A DNA stretch of 64,000 nucleotides from Portulaca oleracea (GCA_029582165.1 CM055875.1:13800544-13864543); one strand, 5' to 3'. Counted from the stretch's first letter, positions 12,909 through 26,500 are shown. The notes: a model not told the origin generated them from the sequence alone. Numbers and translations are program-made.

Positions 12909-13185
12909 TTGAACTCCGGCGTGTGGCCGTGCATGTTTTATGTGTGTTTGGATTGTATTAGAATTCCGGCATGTGGCCGTGAATGGTTTAAGTTGTGTTT
13001 GGATTGTATTTGAACTCCGGCGTGTGGCCGTGCATGTTTTATGTGTGTTTGGATTGTATTTGATCTCCGGCATGTGGCCGTTAATGGTTTAAGTTGTGTT
13101 TGGATTATATTTGAACTCCGGCGTGTGGCCGTGCATGTTTTATGTGTGTTTGGTCTGTATTTGAACTCCGGCATGTGGCCGTACA

Positions 13186-13993
13186 TGTTTTATGTGTGCT
13201 TGGATTGTATTTGAACTTCGGCGTATAGTCGTGAATTGTTTAAGTTTTGTTTCGATTGTATTTCAACTACGGCGTGTGGCCGTGCATGTTTTATGTGTGT
13301 TTGGATTGTATTTCGACTCCGGCGTGTTGTCGTTAATGGTTTATGTTGTGTTTGGATTGTATTTGAACTCTGGCGTGTGGCCGTGCATGTTTTATGTGTG
13401 TTTGGATTGTATTTGAAGTCCGGCGTGTGGCCGTGAATGGTTTAAGTTGTGTTTGGATTGTATTTGAACTCCGGCGTGTGGCCGTGCATGTTTTATGTGT
13501 GTTTGGATTGTATTTGAACTCCGGCGTGTGGGCGTAAATGGTTTATGTTGTGTTTGGATTATATTTGAACTCCGGCGTGTGGCCGTGCATGTTTTATGTG
13601 TGCTTGGATTGTATTTGAACTTCGGCGTATAGTCGTGAATTGTTTAAGTTTTGTTTCGATTGTATTTCAACTACGGCGTGTGGCCGTGCATGTTTTATGT
13701 GTGTTTGGATTGTATTTCGACTCCGGCGTGTGGTCGTTAATGGTTTATGTTGTGTTTGGATTGTATTTGAAGTCCGGCGTGTGGCCGTGAATGGTTTAAG
13801 TTGTGTTTGGATTGTATTTGAACTCTGGCGTGTGGCCTTGCATGTTTTATGTGTGTTTAGATTGTATTTGAACTCCGGCGTGTGGCCGTGAATGGTTTAA
13901 GTTGAGTTTGGATTGTATTTGAACTCCGGTGTGTGGCCGTAAATGGTTTAAGTTGTGTTTGGATTATATTTGAACTCCGGCGTGTGGCCGTGC
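13186..13993 (+). repeat. 404-bp tandem doublet (4 dimers each), with a third related copy following
   Basis: The block beginning TGTGCTTGGATTG and CTTCGGCGTATAGTCG occurs at about 13192 and again at 13596, exactly 404 bp (4 x 101) later. A diverged third version (TGTACTTGG) follows near 14007. Each copy continues through a CAACTACGG head, a CGACTCCGG head and an AGTCCGG head in the same order. Confidence 0.7.
13216..13231 (+). repeat. Variant core CTTCGGCGTATAGTCG, first right-domain copy
   Basis: This 16-base variant replaces the normal core. It recurs, always in the same position of a module, near 13.2, 13.6, 14.0, 18.2, 18.6, 20.2, 21.2, 21.7, 23.2, 24.8, 26.8, 30.9, 31.6, 33.2, 34.8, 36.8, 42.5, 48.5, 54.6, 56.8, 58.2 and 60.7 kb, with a one-base-shorter copy near 16.0 kb and a copy reading TAGTCA at 55.8 kb. 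A related unit with GTCGTCAATTG follows GTATTCGAA or GTACTCAA heads (26.4, 28.0, 36.4, 38.0, 42.1, 43.7, 48.1, 49.7, 54.2, 56.2, 56.4, 57.8, 60.3, 61.9 and 63.1 kb, a few with one-base differences). Left-domain versions lie at 5.5, 11.2 and 12.6 kb. It is the best landmark for higher-order registers. It also lacks the CGGC/GCCG dyad of ordinary monomers. Confidence 0.7.
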
Positions 13994-16900
13994 ATGTTTT
14001 ATGTGTACTTGGATTGTATTTGAACTTCGGCGTATAGTCGTGAATTGTTTAAGTTTTGTTTGGATTGTATTTCAACTACGGCGTGTGGCCGTGCATGTTT
14101 TATGTGTGTTTGGATTGTAATTCAACTCCGGCGTGTGGTCATTAATGGTTTATGTTGTGTTTGGATTGTATTTGAAGTCCGGCGTGTGGCCGTGAATGGT
14201 TTAAGTTGTGTTTGAATTGTATTTGAACTCTGGCGTGTGGCCGTGCATGTTTTATGTGTGTTTAGATTGTATTTGAACTCCGGCGTGTGGCCGTGAATGG
14301 TTTAAGTTGAGTTTGGATTGTATTTAAACTCCGGCGTGTGGCCGTGCATGTTTTATGTGTGTTTGGATTGTATTTGAACTCCGGCGTGTGGCCGTGAGTG
14401 ATTTAAGTTGTGTTTAGAATGTATTTGAACTCCGGCATGTGGCCGTGCATGTTTTATGTGTGTTTGGTCTGTATTTGAACTCCGGCGTGTGGTCGTGCAT
14501 GTTTTATGTGTGTTTGGATTGTATTAGAACTCCAGCATGTGGCCGTAAATGGTTTAAGTTGTGTTTGGATTGTATTTGAACTCCGACGTGTGGCCGTGCA
14601 TGTTTTATGTGTGTTTGGATTGTATTTGAACTCCGGCGTGTGGCCGTGAATGGTTTAAGTTGTGTTTGGATTGTATTTGAACTCCAGCGTTCGGCCGTGC
14701 ATGTTTTATGTGTGTTTGGATTGTATTTCAACTCCGGCGTGTGGCCGTTAATGGTTTAAGTTGTGTTAGGATTGTATTTGAACTCCGGCATGTGGCCGTG
14801 CATGTTTTATGTGTGTTTGGATTATATTTGAACTCCGACATGTGGCCGTGAATGGTTTAAGTTGAGTTTGGATTGTATTTAAACTCCAGCGTGTGGCCGT
14901 GCATGTTTTATGTGTGTTTGGATTGTATTAGAATTCCGGCATGTGGCCGTGCATGTTTTATGTGTGTTAGGATTGTATTTGAATTTCGGCGTGTGGCGGT
15001 GAATGGTTTAAGTTGTGTTTGGATTGTATTTGAACTCCGGCTGTGGCCATGCATGTTTCATGTGTGTTTGGATGGTATTTGAACTCCAGCGTGTGGCCGT
15101 GAATGGTTTAAGTTGTATTTGGATTGCATTTGAACTCTGGTGTGTGGTCGTGAATGGTTTAAGTTGTGTTTGGATTATATTTGGACTCCGGCGTGTGGCT
15201 GTGCATGTTTTATGTGTGTTTGGATTGTATTTGAACTCCGGCGTGTGGCCGTGAGTGATTTAAGTTGTGTTTAGAATGTATTTGAACTCCGGCATGTGGC
15301 CGTGCATGTTTTATGTGTCTTTGGTCTGTATTTGAACTCCGGCGTGTGGCCGTGCATGTTTTATGTGTGTTTGGATTGTATTAAAACTCCAGCATGTGGC
15401 CGTAAATGGTTTAAGTTGTGTTTGGATTGTATTTGAACTCCGACGTGTGGCCGTGCATGTTTTATGTGTGTTTGGATTGTATTTGAACTCCGGTGTGTGG
15501 CCGTGCATGTTTTATGTGTGTTTGGATTGTATTTGAACTCCGGTGTGTGGTCGTGAATGGTTTAAGTTGTGTTTGGATTATATTTGAACTCCGGCGTGTG
15601 GCCGTGCATGTTTTAAGTGTGTTTGGATTGTATTTGAACTTCGGCGTGTGGCCGTGAATTGTTTAAGTTGTGTTTGGATTGTATTTGAACTCCGGCGTGT
15701 GGCCGTGCATGTTTTATGTGTGTTTGGATTGTATTAGAATTCCGGCATGTGGCCGTGAATGGTTTAAGTTGTGTTTGGATTGTATTTGAACTCCGGCGTG
15801 TGGCCGTGCATGTTTTATGTGTGTTTGGATTGTATTTGATCTCCGCGTGGCCGTTAATGGTTTAAGTTGTGTTTGGATTATATTTGAACTCCGCCGTGGC
15901 CGTGCATGTTTTATGTGTGTTTGGTCTCAGATTTGAACTCCGCATGTGGCCGCATATGTTTTATGTGTGCTTGGATTGTATTTGAACTTCGCGTATAGTC
16001 GTGAATTGTTTAAGTTTTGTTTCGATTGTATTTCAACCACGGCGGTGGCCGCATGTTTTATGTGTGTTTGGATTGTATTTCGACTCCGGCGTGTTGTCGT
16101 TAATGGTTTATGTTGTGTTTGGATTGTATTTGAAGTCCGGCGTGTGGCCGTGAATGGTTTAAGTTGTGTTTGAATTGTATTTGAACTCTGGCGTGTGGCC
16201 GTGCATGTTTTATGTGTGTTTGGATTGTATTTCAACTCCGGCGTGTGGCCGTTAATGGTTTAAGTTGTGTTTGGATTGTATTTGAACTCCAGCGTGTGGC
16301 CGTGCATGTTTTATGTGTGTTTGGATTGTATTTGAACTCCGGCGTGTGGCCGTGAGTGATTTAAGTTGTGTTTAGAATGTATTTGAACTCCGGCATGTGG
16401 CCTTGCATGTTTTATGTGTGTTTGGTCTGTATTTGAACTCCGGCGTGTGGTCGTGCATTTTTTATGTGTGTTTGGATTGTATTAGAACTCCAGCATGTGG
16501 CCGTAAATGGTTTAAGTTGTGTTTGGATTGTATTTGAACTCCGACGTGTGGCCGTGCATGTTTTATGTGTGTTTGGATTGTATTTGAACTCCGGCGTGTG
16601 GCCGTGAATGGTTTAAGTTGTGTTTGGATTGTATTTGAACTCCAGTGTTCGGCCGCGCATGTTTTATGTGTGTTTGGATTGTATTTCAACTCCGGCGTGT
16701 GGCCGTTAATGGTTTAAGTTGTGTTAGGATTGTATTTGAACTCCGGCATATAGCCGTGCATGTTTTATGTGTGTTTGGATTATATTTGAACTCCGGCGTG
16801 TGGCCGTGAATGGTTTAAGTTGAGTTTGGATTGTATTTAAACTCCAGCGTGTGGCCGTGCATGTTTTATGTGTGTTTGGATTGTATTAGAATTCCGGCAT

Positions 16901-17959
16901 GTGGCCGTGCATGTTTTATGTGTGTTAGGATTGTATTTGAATTTCGGCGTGTGGCCGTGAATGGTTTAAGTTGTGTTTGGATTGTATTTGAACTCCGGCT
17001 GTGGCCATGCATGTTTCATGTGTGTTGGATGGTATTTGAACTCCAGCGTGTGGCCGTGAATGGTTTAAGTTGTATTTGGATTGCATTTGAACTCTGGTGT
17101 GTGGTCGTGAATGGTTTAAGTTGTGTTTAGATTATATTTGAACTCCGGCGTGTGGCCGTGCATGTTTTATGTGTGTTTGGATTGTATTTGAACTCCGGCG
17201 TGTGGCCGTGAGTGATTTAAATTGTGTTTAGAATGTATTTGAACTCCGGCATGTGGCCGTGCATGTTTTATGTGTCTTTGGTCTGTATTTGAACTCCGGC
17301 GTGTGGCCGTGCATGTTTTATGTGTGTTTGGATTGTATTAGAACTCTGGCATGTGGCCGTAAATGGTTTAAGTTGTGTTTGGATTGTATTTTAACTCCGG
17401 CATGTGGCCGAGCATGTTTTATGTGTGTTTGGATTGTATTTGAACTCCGGCGTGTGGCCGTGCATGTTTTATGTGTGTTTGGATTGTATTTGAACTCCGG
17501 CGTGTAGGCGTGAATGGTTTAAGTTGTGTTTGGATTGTATTTGAACTCCGGCGTGTGGCCGTGCATGTTTTATGTGTGTTTGGATTGTATTTGAACTCCG
17601 GCGTGTAGGCGTGAATGGTTTAAGTTGTGTTTGGATTGTATTTGAACTCCGGCGTGTGGCCGTGCATGTTTTATGTGTGTTTGGATTGTATTAGAATTCC
17701 GGCTTGTGGCCGTGAATGGTTTAAGTTGTGTTTGGATTGTATTTGAACTCCGGCGTGTGGCCGTGCATGTTTTAAGTTGTGTTTGGATTGTATTTCAACT
17801 CCGGCGTGTGGCCGTTAATGGTTTAAGTTGTGTTTGGATTGTATTTGAAGTCCGGCGTGTGGCCGTGAATGGTTTAAGTTGTGTTTGGATTGTATTTGAA
17901 CTCTGGCGTGTGGCCGTGCATGTTTTATGTGTGTTTGGATTGTATTTGAAGTCCGGCGT

Positions 17960-20410
17960 GTGGCCGTGAATTGTTTAAGTTGTGTTTGGATTGTATTTGA
18001 ACTCCGGCGTGTGGCCGTGCATGTTTTATGTGTGTTTGGATTGTATTTGAACTCCGGCGTGTGGGCGTAAATGGTTTAAGTTGTGTTTGGATTATATTTG
18101 AACTCCGGCATGTGGCCGTGCATGTTTTATGTGTGCTTGGATTGTATTTGAACTTCGGCGTATAGTCGTGAATTGTTTAAGTTTTGTTTCGATTGTATTT
18201 CAACTACGGCGTGTGGCCGTGCATGTTTTATGTGTGTTTGGATTGTATTTCGACTCCGCGGTGGTCGCAATGGTTTATGTTGTGTTTGGATTGTATTTGA
18301 AGTCCGGCGTGTGGCCGTGAATGGTTTAAGTTGTGTTTGAATTGTATTTGAACTCTGGCGTGTGGCCGTGCATGTTTTATGTGTGTTTAGATTGTATTTG
18401 AACTCCGGCGTGTGGCCGTGAATGGTTTAAGTTGAGTTTGGATTGTATTTAAACTCCGGCGTGTGGCCGTGCATGTTTTATGTGTGTTTGGATTGTATTT
18501 GAACTCCGGCGTGTGGCCGTGAGTGATTTAAGTTGTGTTTAAAATGTATTTGAACTCCGGCATGTGGCCGTGCATGTTTTATGTGTGCTTGGATTGTATT
18601 TGAACTTCGGCGTATAGTCGTGAATTGTTTAAGTTTTGTTTCGATTGTATTTCAACTACGGCGTGTGGCCGTGCATGTTTTATGTGTGTTTGGATTGTAT
18701 TTCGACTCCGGCGTGTTGTCGTTAATGGTTTATGTTGTGATTGGATTGTATTTGAAGTCCGGCGTGTGGCCGTGAATGGTTTAAGTTGTGTTTGAATTGT
18801 ATTTGAACTCTGGCGAGTGGCCGTGCATGTTTTATGTGTGTTTGGATTGTATTTCAACTCCGGCGTGTGGCCGTTAATGGTTTAAGTTGTGTTTGGATTG
18901 TATTTGAACTCCGCGTGGCCGCATGTTTTATGTGTGTTTGATTTTATTTGAACTCCGCGTGTGGCCGTGAGTGATTTAAGTTGTGTTTAGAATGTATTTG
19001 AACTCCGCATGTGGCCGTGCATGTTTTATGTGTGTTTGGTCAGTATTTGAACTCCGCGGTGGCCGTGCATGTTTTATGTGTGTTTGGATTGTATTTGAAC
19101 TCCGACGTGTGGCCGTGCATGTTTTATGTGTGTTTGGATTGTATTTGAACTTCGGTGTGTGGCCGTGCATGTTTTATGTGTGTTTGGATTGTATTTGAAC
19201 TCCGGCGTGTGGCCGTGCATGTTTTATGTGTGTTTGGATTGTATTAGAATTCCGCCAGGCCGTGAATGGTTTAAGTTGTGTTTGGATTGTATTTGAACTC
19301 CGGCGTGTGGCCGTGCATGTTTTATGTGTGTTTGGATTATATTTGAACTCCGGTATGTGGCTGTGAGTTGTTTAAGTTGTGTTTGGATTGTATTTAAACT
19401 CCAGCGTGTGGCCGTGCATGTTTTATGTGTGTTTGGATTGTATTTGAACTCTGGTGTGTGCTCGTGAATGGTTTAAATTGTGTTTGGATTATTTTTGAAC
19501 TCCGGCGTGTGGCCGTGCATGTTTTATGTGTGTTTGGATTGTATTTGAACTCCGGCGTGTGGCCGTGAGTGATTTAAGTTGTGTTTAGAATGTATTTGAA
19601 CTCCGGCATGTGGCCGTGCATGTTTTATGTGTGTTTGGTCTGTATTTGAACTCCGGCGTGTGGCCGTGCATGTTTTATGTGTGTTTGGATTGTATTAGAA
19701 CTCCAGCATGTGGCCGTAAATGGTTTAAGTTGTGTTTGGATTGTATTTGAACTCCGACGTGTGGCCGTGCATGTTTTATGTGTGTTTGGATTGTATTTGA
19801 ACTCCGGTGTGTGGCCGTGCATGTTTCATGTGTGTTTGGATGGTATTTGAACTCCAGCGTCTGGCCGTGAATGGTTTAAGTTGTGTTTGGATTATATTTG
19901 AACTCGCGCGGTGGCCGTGCATGTTTTAAGTGTGTTTGGATTGTATTTGAACTCCCAATGGCCGTTAATGGTTTAAGTTGTGTTTGGATTGTATTTGAAC
20001 TCCGGCGTGTGGCCGTGCATGTTTTATGTGTGTTTGGATTGTATTTGATCTCCGGCATGTGGCCGTTAATGGTTTAAGTTGTGTTTGGATTATATTTGAA
20101 CTCCAGCGTGTGGCCGTGCATGTTTTATGTGTGCTTGGATTGTATTTGAACTTCGGCGTATAGTCGTGAATTGTTTAAGTTTTGTTTCGATTGTATTTCA
20201 ACTACGCGTGGCCGCATGTTTTATGTGTGTTTGGATTGTATTTCGACTCGGCGTTGTCGCGTTAATGGTTTATGTTGTGTTTGGATTGTATTTGAAGTCC
20301 GTGTGGCCGTGAATGGTTTAAGTTGTGTTTGAATTGTATTTGAACTCTGGCGAGTGGCCGTGCATGTTTTATGTGTGTTTGGATTGTATTTCAACTCCGC
20401 AGGTGGCCGT
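17960..20410 (+). repeat. ~3.09-kb duplication, left copy
   Basis: Landmarks at 18129, 18581 and 20127 reappear at 21212, 21667 and 23216, with offsets of 3,083-3,099 bp. A rare unit with TGTGCTCGTG and TTTAAATTGTG (near 19449) has its partner near 22550. Short core deletions near 18.9-19.1 and 20.2-20.6 kb account for the drift in offset. Confidence 0.65.
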
Positions 20411-21044
20411 TAATGGTTTAAGTTGTGTTTGGATTGTATTTGAACTCCGCGGTGGCCGCATGTTTTATGTGTGTTTGGATTGTATTTGAACTCCGCGTGG
20501 CCGTGAGTGATTTAAGTTGTGTTTAGAATGTATTTGAACTCCGCATGTGGCCGCATGTTTTATGTGTGTTTGGTCTGTATTTGAACTCCGCGTGTGGCCG
20601 CATGTTTTATGTGTGTTTGGATTGTATTTGAACTCCGACGTGTGGCCGTGCATGTTTTATGTGTGTTTGGATTGTATTTGAACTTCGGTGTGTGGCCGTG
20701 CATGTTTTATGTGTGTTTGGATTGTATTTGAACTCCGGCGTGTGGCCGTGCATGTTTTATGTGTGTTTGGATTGTATTAGAATTCCGGCATGTGGCCGTC
20801 AATGGTTTAAGTTGTGTTTGGATTGTATTTGAACTCCGGCGTGGGGCCGTGAATGGTTTAAGTTGTGTTTGGATTGTATTTGAACTCCGGCGTGTGGCCG
20901 TGCATTTTTTAAGTTGTGTTTGGATTGTATTTCAACTCCGGCGTGTGGCCGTTAATGGTTTAAGTTGTGTTTGGATTGTATTTGAACTCTGGCGTGTGGC
21001 CGTGCATGTTTTATGTGTGTTTGGATTGTATTTGAAGTCCGGCG

Positions 21045-23510
21045 TGTGGCCGTGAATTGTTTAAGTTGTGTTTGGATTGTATTTGAACTCCGGAGTGTGG
21101 CCGTGCATGTTTTATGTGTGTTTGGATTGTATTTGAACTCCGGCGTGTGGGCGTGAATGGTTTAAGTTGTGTTTGGATTATATTTGAACTCCGCATGTGG
21201 CCGCATGTTTTATGTGTGCTTGGATTGTATTTGAACTTCGGCGTATAGTCGTGAATTGTTTAAGTTTTGTTTCGATTGTATTTCAACTACGGCGTGTGGC
21301 CGTGCATGTTTTATGTGTGTTTGGATTGTATTTCGACTCCGGCGTGTGGTCGTTAATGGTTTATGTTGTGTTTGGATTGTATTTGAAGTCCGGCGTGTGG
21401 CCGTGAATGGTTTAAGTTGTGTTTGAATTGTATTTGAACTCTGGCGTGTGGCCGTGCATGTTTTATGTGTGTTTAGATTGTATTTGAACTCCGGCGTGTG
21501 GCCGTGAATGGTTTAAGTTGAGTTTGGATTGTATTTAAACTCTGGCGTGTGGCCGTGCATGTTTTATGTGTGTTTTGATTGTATTTGAACTCCGGCGTGT
21601 GGCCGTGAGTGATTTAAGTTGTGTTTAAAATGTATTTGAACTCCGGCATGTGGCCGTGCATGTTTTATGTGTGCTTGGATTGTATTTGAACTTCGGCGTA
21701 TAGTCGTGAATTGTTTAAGTTTTGTTTCGATTGTATTTCAACTACGGCGTGTGGCCGTGCATGTTTTATGTGTGTTTGGATTGTATTTCGACTCCGGCGT
21801 GTTGTCGTTAATGGTTTATGTTGTGATTGGATTGTATTTGAAGTCCGGCGTGTGGCCGTGAATGGTTTAAGTTGTGTTTGAATTGTATTTGAACTCTGGC
21901 GAGTGGCCGTGCATGTTTTATGTGTGTTTGGATTGTATTTCAACTCCGGCGTGTGGCCGTTAATGGTTTAAGTTGTGTTTGGATTGTATTTGAACTCCGG
22001 CGTGTGGCCGTGCATGTTTTATGTGTGTTTGGATTTTATTTGAACTCCGGCGTGTGGCCGTGAGTGATTTAAGTTGTGTTTAGAATGTATTTGAACTCCG
22101 GCATGTGGCCGTGCATGTTTTATGTGTGTTTGGTCTGTATTTGAACTCCGCGCAGGTGGCGTGCATGTTTTATGTGTGTTTGGATTGTATTTGAACTCCG
22201 ACGTGTGGCCGTGCATGTTTTATGTGTGTTTGGATTGTATTTGAACTTCGGTGTGTGGCCGTGCATGTTTTATGTGTGTTTGGATTGTATTTGAACTCCG
22301 GCGTGTGGCCGTGCATGTTTTATGTGTGTTTGGATTGTATTAGAATTCCGGCTTGTGGCCGTGAATGGTTTAAGTTGTGTTTGGATTGTATTTGAACTCC
22401 GGCGTGTGGCCGTGCATGTTTTATGTGTGTTTGGATTATATTTGAACTCCGGTATGTGGCTGTGAGTTGTTTAAGTTGTGTTTGGATTGTATTTAAACTC
22501 CAGCGTGTGGCCGTGCATGTTTTATGTGTGTTTGGATTGTATTTGAACTCTGGTGTGTGCTCGTGAATGGTTTAAATTGTGTTTGGATTATTTTTGAACT
22601 CCGGCGTGTGGCCGTGCATGTTTTATGTGTGTTTGGATTGTATTTGAACTCCGGCGTGTGGCCGTGAGTGATTTAAGTTGTGTTTAGAATGTATTTGAAC
22701 TCCGGCATGTGGCCGTGCATGTTTTATGTGTGTTTGGTCTGTATTTGAACTCCGGCGTGTGGCCGTGCATGTTTTATGTGTGTTTGGATTGTATTAGAAC
22801 TCCAGCATGTGGCCGTAAATGGTTTAAGTTGTGTTTGGATTGTATTTGAACTCCGACGTGTGGCCGTGCATGTTTTATGTGTGTTTGGATTGTATTTGAA
22901 CTCCGCTGTGGCCGCATGTTTTATGTGTTTGGATTGTATTTGAACTCCGGTGTGGTCGGAATGGTTTAAGTTGTGTTTGGATTATATTTGAACTCCGCGT
23001 GTGGCCGTGCATGTTTTAAGTGTGTTTGGATTGTATTTGAACTCCGTGGGCCGTGAATGGTTTAAGTTGTGTTTGGATTGTATTTGAACTCCGGCGTGTG
23101 GCCGTGCATGTTTTATGTGTGTTTGGATTGTATTTGATCTCCGGCATGTGGCCGTTAATGGTTTAAGTTGTGTTTGGATTATATTTGAACTCCAGCGTGT
23201 GGCCGTGCATGTTTTATGTGTGCTTGGATTGTATTTGAACTTCGGCGTATAGTCGTGAATTGTTTAAGTTTTGTTTCGATTGTATTTCAACTACGGCGTG
23301 TGGCCGTGCATGTTTTATGTGTGTTTGGATTGTATTTCGACTCCGGCGTGTTGTCGTTAATGGTTTATGTTGTGTTTGGATTGTATTTGAAGTCCGGCGT
23401 GTGGCCGTGAATGGTTTAAGTTGTGTTTGAATTGTATTTGAACTCTGGCGAGTGGCCGTGCATGTTTTATGTGTGTTTGGATTGTATTTCAACTCCGCGG
23501 TGGCCGCGTT
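21045..23510 (+). repeat. ~3.09-kb duplication, right copy
   Basis: This is the partner of 17.96-20.41 kb. It overlaps the start of the ~9.96-kb duplication, so the 3.09-kb event was carried into the larger one: the TGTGCTCGTG marker appears a third time near 32490. Confidence 0.65.
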
Positions 23511-26500
23511 AATGGTTTAAGTTGTGTTTGGATTGTATTTGAACTCCGCGTGTGGCCGTGCATGTTTTATGTGTGTTTGGATTTTATTTGAACTCCGCGG
23601 TGGCCGGAGTGATTTAAGTTGTGTTTAGAATGTATTTGAACTCCGCATGTGGCCGCATGTTTTATGTGTGTTTGGTCCAGATTTGAACTCCGGCGTGGCC
23701 GTGCATGTTTAATGTGTGTTTGGGTTGTATTTGAAATCCGGCTGGTGGCCGTGCATGTTTTATGTGTGTTTGGATTGTATTTGAACTTCGGTGTGTGGCC
23801 GTGCATGTTTTATGTGTGTTTGGATTGTATTTGAACTCCGCGTGGCCGCATGTTTTATGTGTGTTTGGATTGTATTAGAATTCCGCTTGTGGCCGTGAAT
23901 GGTTTAAGTTGTGTTTGGATTGTATTTGAACTCGCGGTGGCCGCATGTTTTATGTGTGTTTGGATTATATTTGAACTCCGGTATGTGGTCGTGAGTTGTT
24001 TAAGTTGTGTTTGGATTGTATTTAAACTCCAGCGGTGGCCGCATGTTTTATGTGTGTTTGGATTGTATTTGAACTCTGGTGTGTGGTCGTGAATGGTTTA
24101 AATTGTGTTTGGATTATATTTGAACTCCGCGTGGCCGTGCATGTTTTATGTGTGTTTGATTGTATTTGAACTCCGCGCGGTGGCCGTGAGTGATTTAAGT
24201 TGTGTTTAGAATGTATTTGAACTCCGCATGTGGCCGCATGTTTTATGTGTGTTTGGTCTGTATTTGAACTCCGCGCGTGTGGCCGCATGTTTTATGTGTG
24301 TTTGGATTGTATTAGAACTCCAGATGTGGCCGTAAATGGTTTAAGTTGTGTTTGGATTGTATTTGAACTCCGACGTGTGGCCGTGCATGTTTTATGTGTG
24401 TTTGGATTGTATTTGAACTCCGTGCTGTGGCCGTGAATGTTTTATGTGTGTTTGGATTGTATTTGAACTCCGGTGTGTGGTCGTGAATGGTTTAAGTTGT
24501 GTTTGGATTATATTTGAACTCCGGCGTGTGGCCGTGCATGTTTTAAGTGTGTTTGGATTGTATTTGAACTCCGGCGTGTGGCCGTGAATGGTTTAAGTTG
24601 TGTTTGGATTGTATTTGAACTCCGGCGTGTGGCCGTGCATGTTTTATGTGTGTTTGGATTGTATTTGATCTCCGGCATGTGGCCGTTAATGGTTTAAGTT
24701 GTGTTTGGATTATATTTGAACTCCGGCGTGTGGCCGTGCATGTTTTATGTGTGTTTGGTCTGTATTTGAACTCCGGCATGTGGCCGTGCATGTTTTATGT
24801 GTGCTTGGATTGTATTTGAACTTCGGCGTATAGTCGTGAATTGTTTAAGTTTTGTTTCGATTGTATTTCAACTACGGCGTGTGGCCGTGCATGTTTTATG
24901 TGTGTTTGGATTGTATTTCGACTCCGGCGTGTTGTCGTTAATGGTTTATGTTGTGTTTAAATTGTATTTGAAGTCCGGCGTGTGGCCGTGAATGGTTTAA
25001 GTTGTGTTTGAATTGTATTTGAACTCTGGCGAGTGGCCGTGCATGTTTTATGTGTGTTTGGATTGTATTTCAACTCCGGCGTGTGGCCGTTAATGGTTTA
25101 AGTTGTGTTTGGATTGTATTTGAACTCCAGCGTGTGGCCGTGCATGTTTTATGTGTGTTTGGATTGTATTTGAACTCCGGCGTGTGGCCGTGAGTGATTT
25201 AAGTTGTGTTTAGAATGTATTTGAACTCCGGCATGTGGCCGTGCATGTTTTATGTGTGTTTGGTCTGTATTTGAACTCCGGCGTGTGGCCGTGCATGTTT
25301 TATGTGTGTTTGGATTGTATTTGAACTCCGACGTGTGGCCGTGCATGTTTTATGTGTGTTTGGATTGTATTTGAACTTCGGTGTTGTGGCCGTGCATGTT
25401 TTATGTGTGTTTGGATTGTATTTGAACTCCGGCGTGTGGCCGTGCATGTTTTATGTGTGTTTGGATTGTATTAGAATTCCGGCTTGTGGCCGTGAATGGT
25501 TTAAGTTGTTTTTGGATTGTATTTGAACTCCGGCGTGTGGCCGTGCATGTTTTATGTGTGTTAGGATTATATTTGAACTCCGGTATGTGGCTGTGAGTTG
25601 TTTAAGTTGTGTTTGGATTGTATTTAAACTCCAGCGTGTGGCCGTGCATGTTTTATGTGTGTTTGGATTGTATTTGAACTCTGGTGTGGTCGAATGGTTT
25701 CAGTTGTGCTTGGATTATATTTGAACTCCGCGCGGTGGCCGCATGTTTTATGTGTGTTGATTGTATTTGAACTCCGACGTGTGGCCGTGAGTGATTTAAG
25801 TTGTGTTTAGAATGTATTTGAACTCCGGCATGTGGCCGTGCATGTTTTATGTGTGTTTGGTCTGTATTTGAACTCCGGCGTGTGGCCGTGCATGTTTTAT
25901 GTGTGTTTGGATTGTATTAGAACTCCAGCATGTGGCCGTAAATGGTTTAAGTTGTGTTTGGATTGTATTTGAACTCCGACGTGTGGCCGTGCATGTTTTA
26001 TGTGTGTTTGGATTGTATTTGAACTCCGGTGTGTGGCCGTGCATGTTTTATGTGTGTTTGGATTGTATTTGAACTCCGGTGTGTGGCCGTGCATGTTTTA
26101 TGTGTGTTTGGATTGTATTTGATCTCCGGCATGTGGCCGTTAATGGTTTAAGTTGTGTTTGGATTATATTTGAACTCCGGCATGTGGCCGTGCATGTTTT
26201 ATGTGTGTTTGGATTGTATTTGAACTCCGGCGTGTGGCCGTGAATGGTTTAAGTTGTGTTTGGATTGTATTTGAACTCCGGCGTGTGGCCGTGCATGTTT
26301 TATGTGTGTTTGGATTGTATTTGATCTCCGGCATGTGGCCGTTAATGGTTTAAGTTGTGTTTGGATTATATTTGAACTCCGGCGTGTGGCCGTGCATGTT
26401 TTATGTGTGTTTGGATTGTATTCGAACTTCGGCGTATAGTCGTCAATTGTTTAAGTTGTGTTTGGATTGTATTTGAACTCCGGCGTGTGGCCGTGCTGGT

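Larger units (their letters stand above)
1..13080 (+). repeat. Left domain of the array (older-looking variant set)
   Basis: This stretch is defined by variants I do not find to the right: A tails followed by TATGAGTG (for example near 247, 1107, 2538, 5801, 9658, 11526), and B tails leading into AAGTGGTATTTGG (for example near 303, 4440, 6600, 8904, 12328). The stretches between the modules listed separately (816-2285, 3791-4379, 4946-5547, 7176-7944, 9476-10099 and 10671-11271) hold the same A/B monomers and nothing else. Copies are less uniform than at the right end, and 1.2-4.1 kb is rich in short deletions in the GC core. Confidence 0.75.

Noticed and set aside
13215..13232. CENP-B box in the CTTCGGCGTATAGTCG unit.
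   Set aside because: The TTCG and the central A fit, but the CGGG end is replaced by GTCG (only the last base matches), so the core requirement fails.
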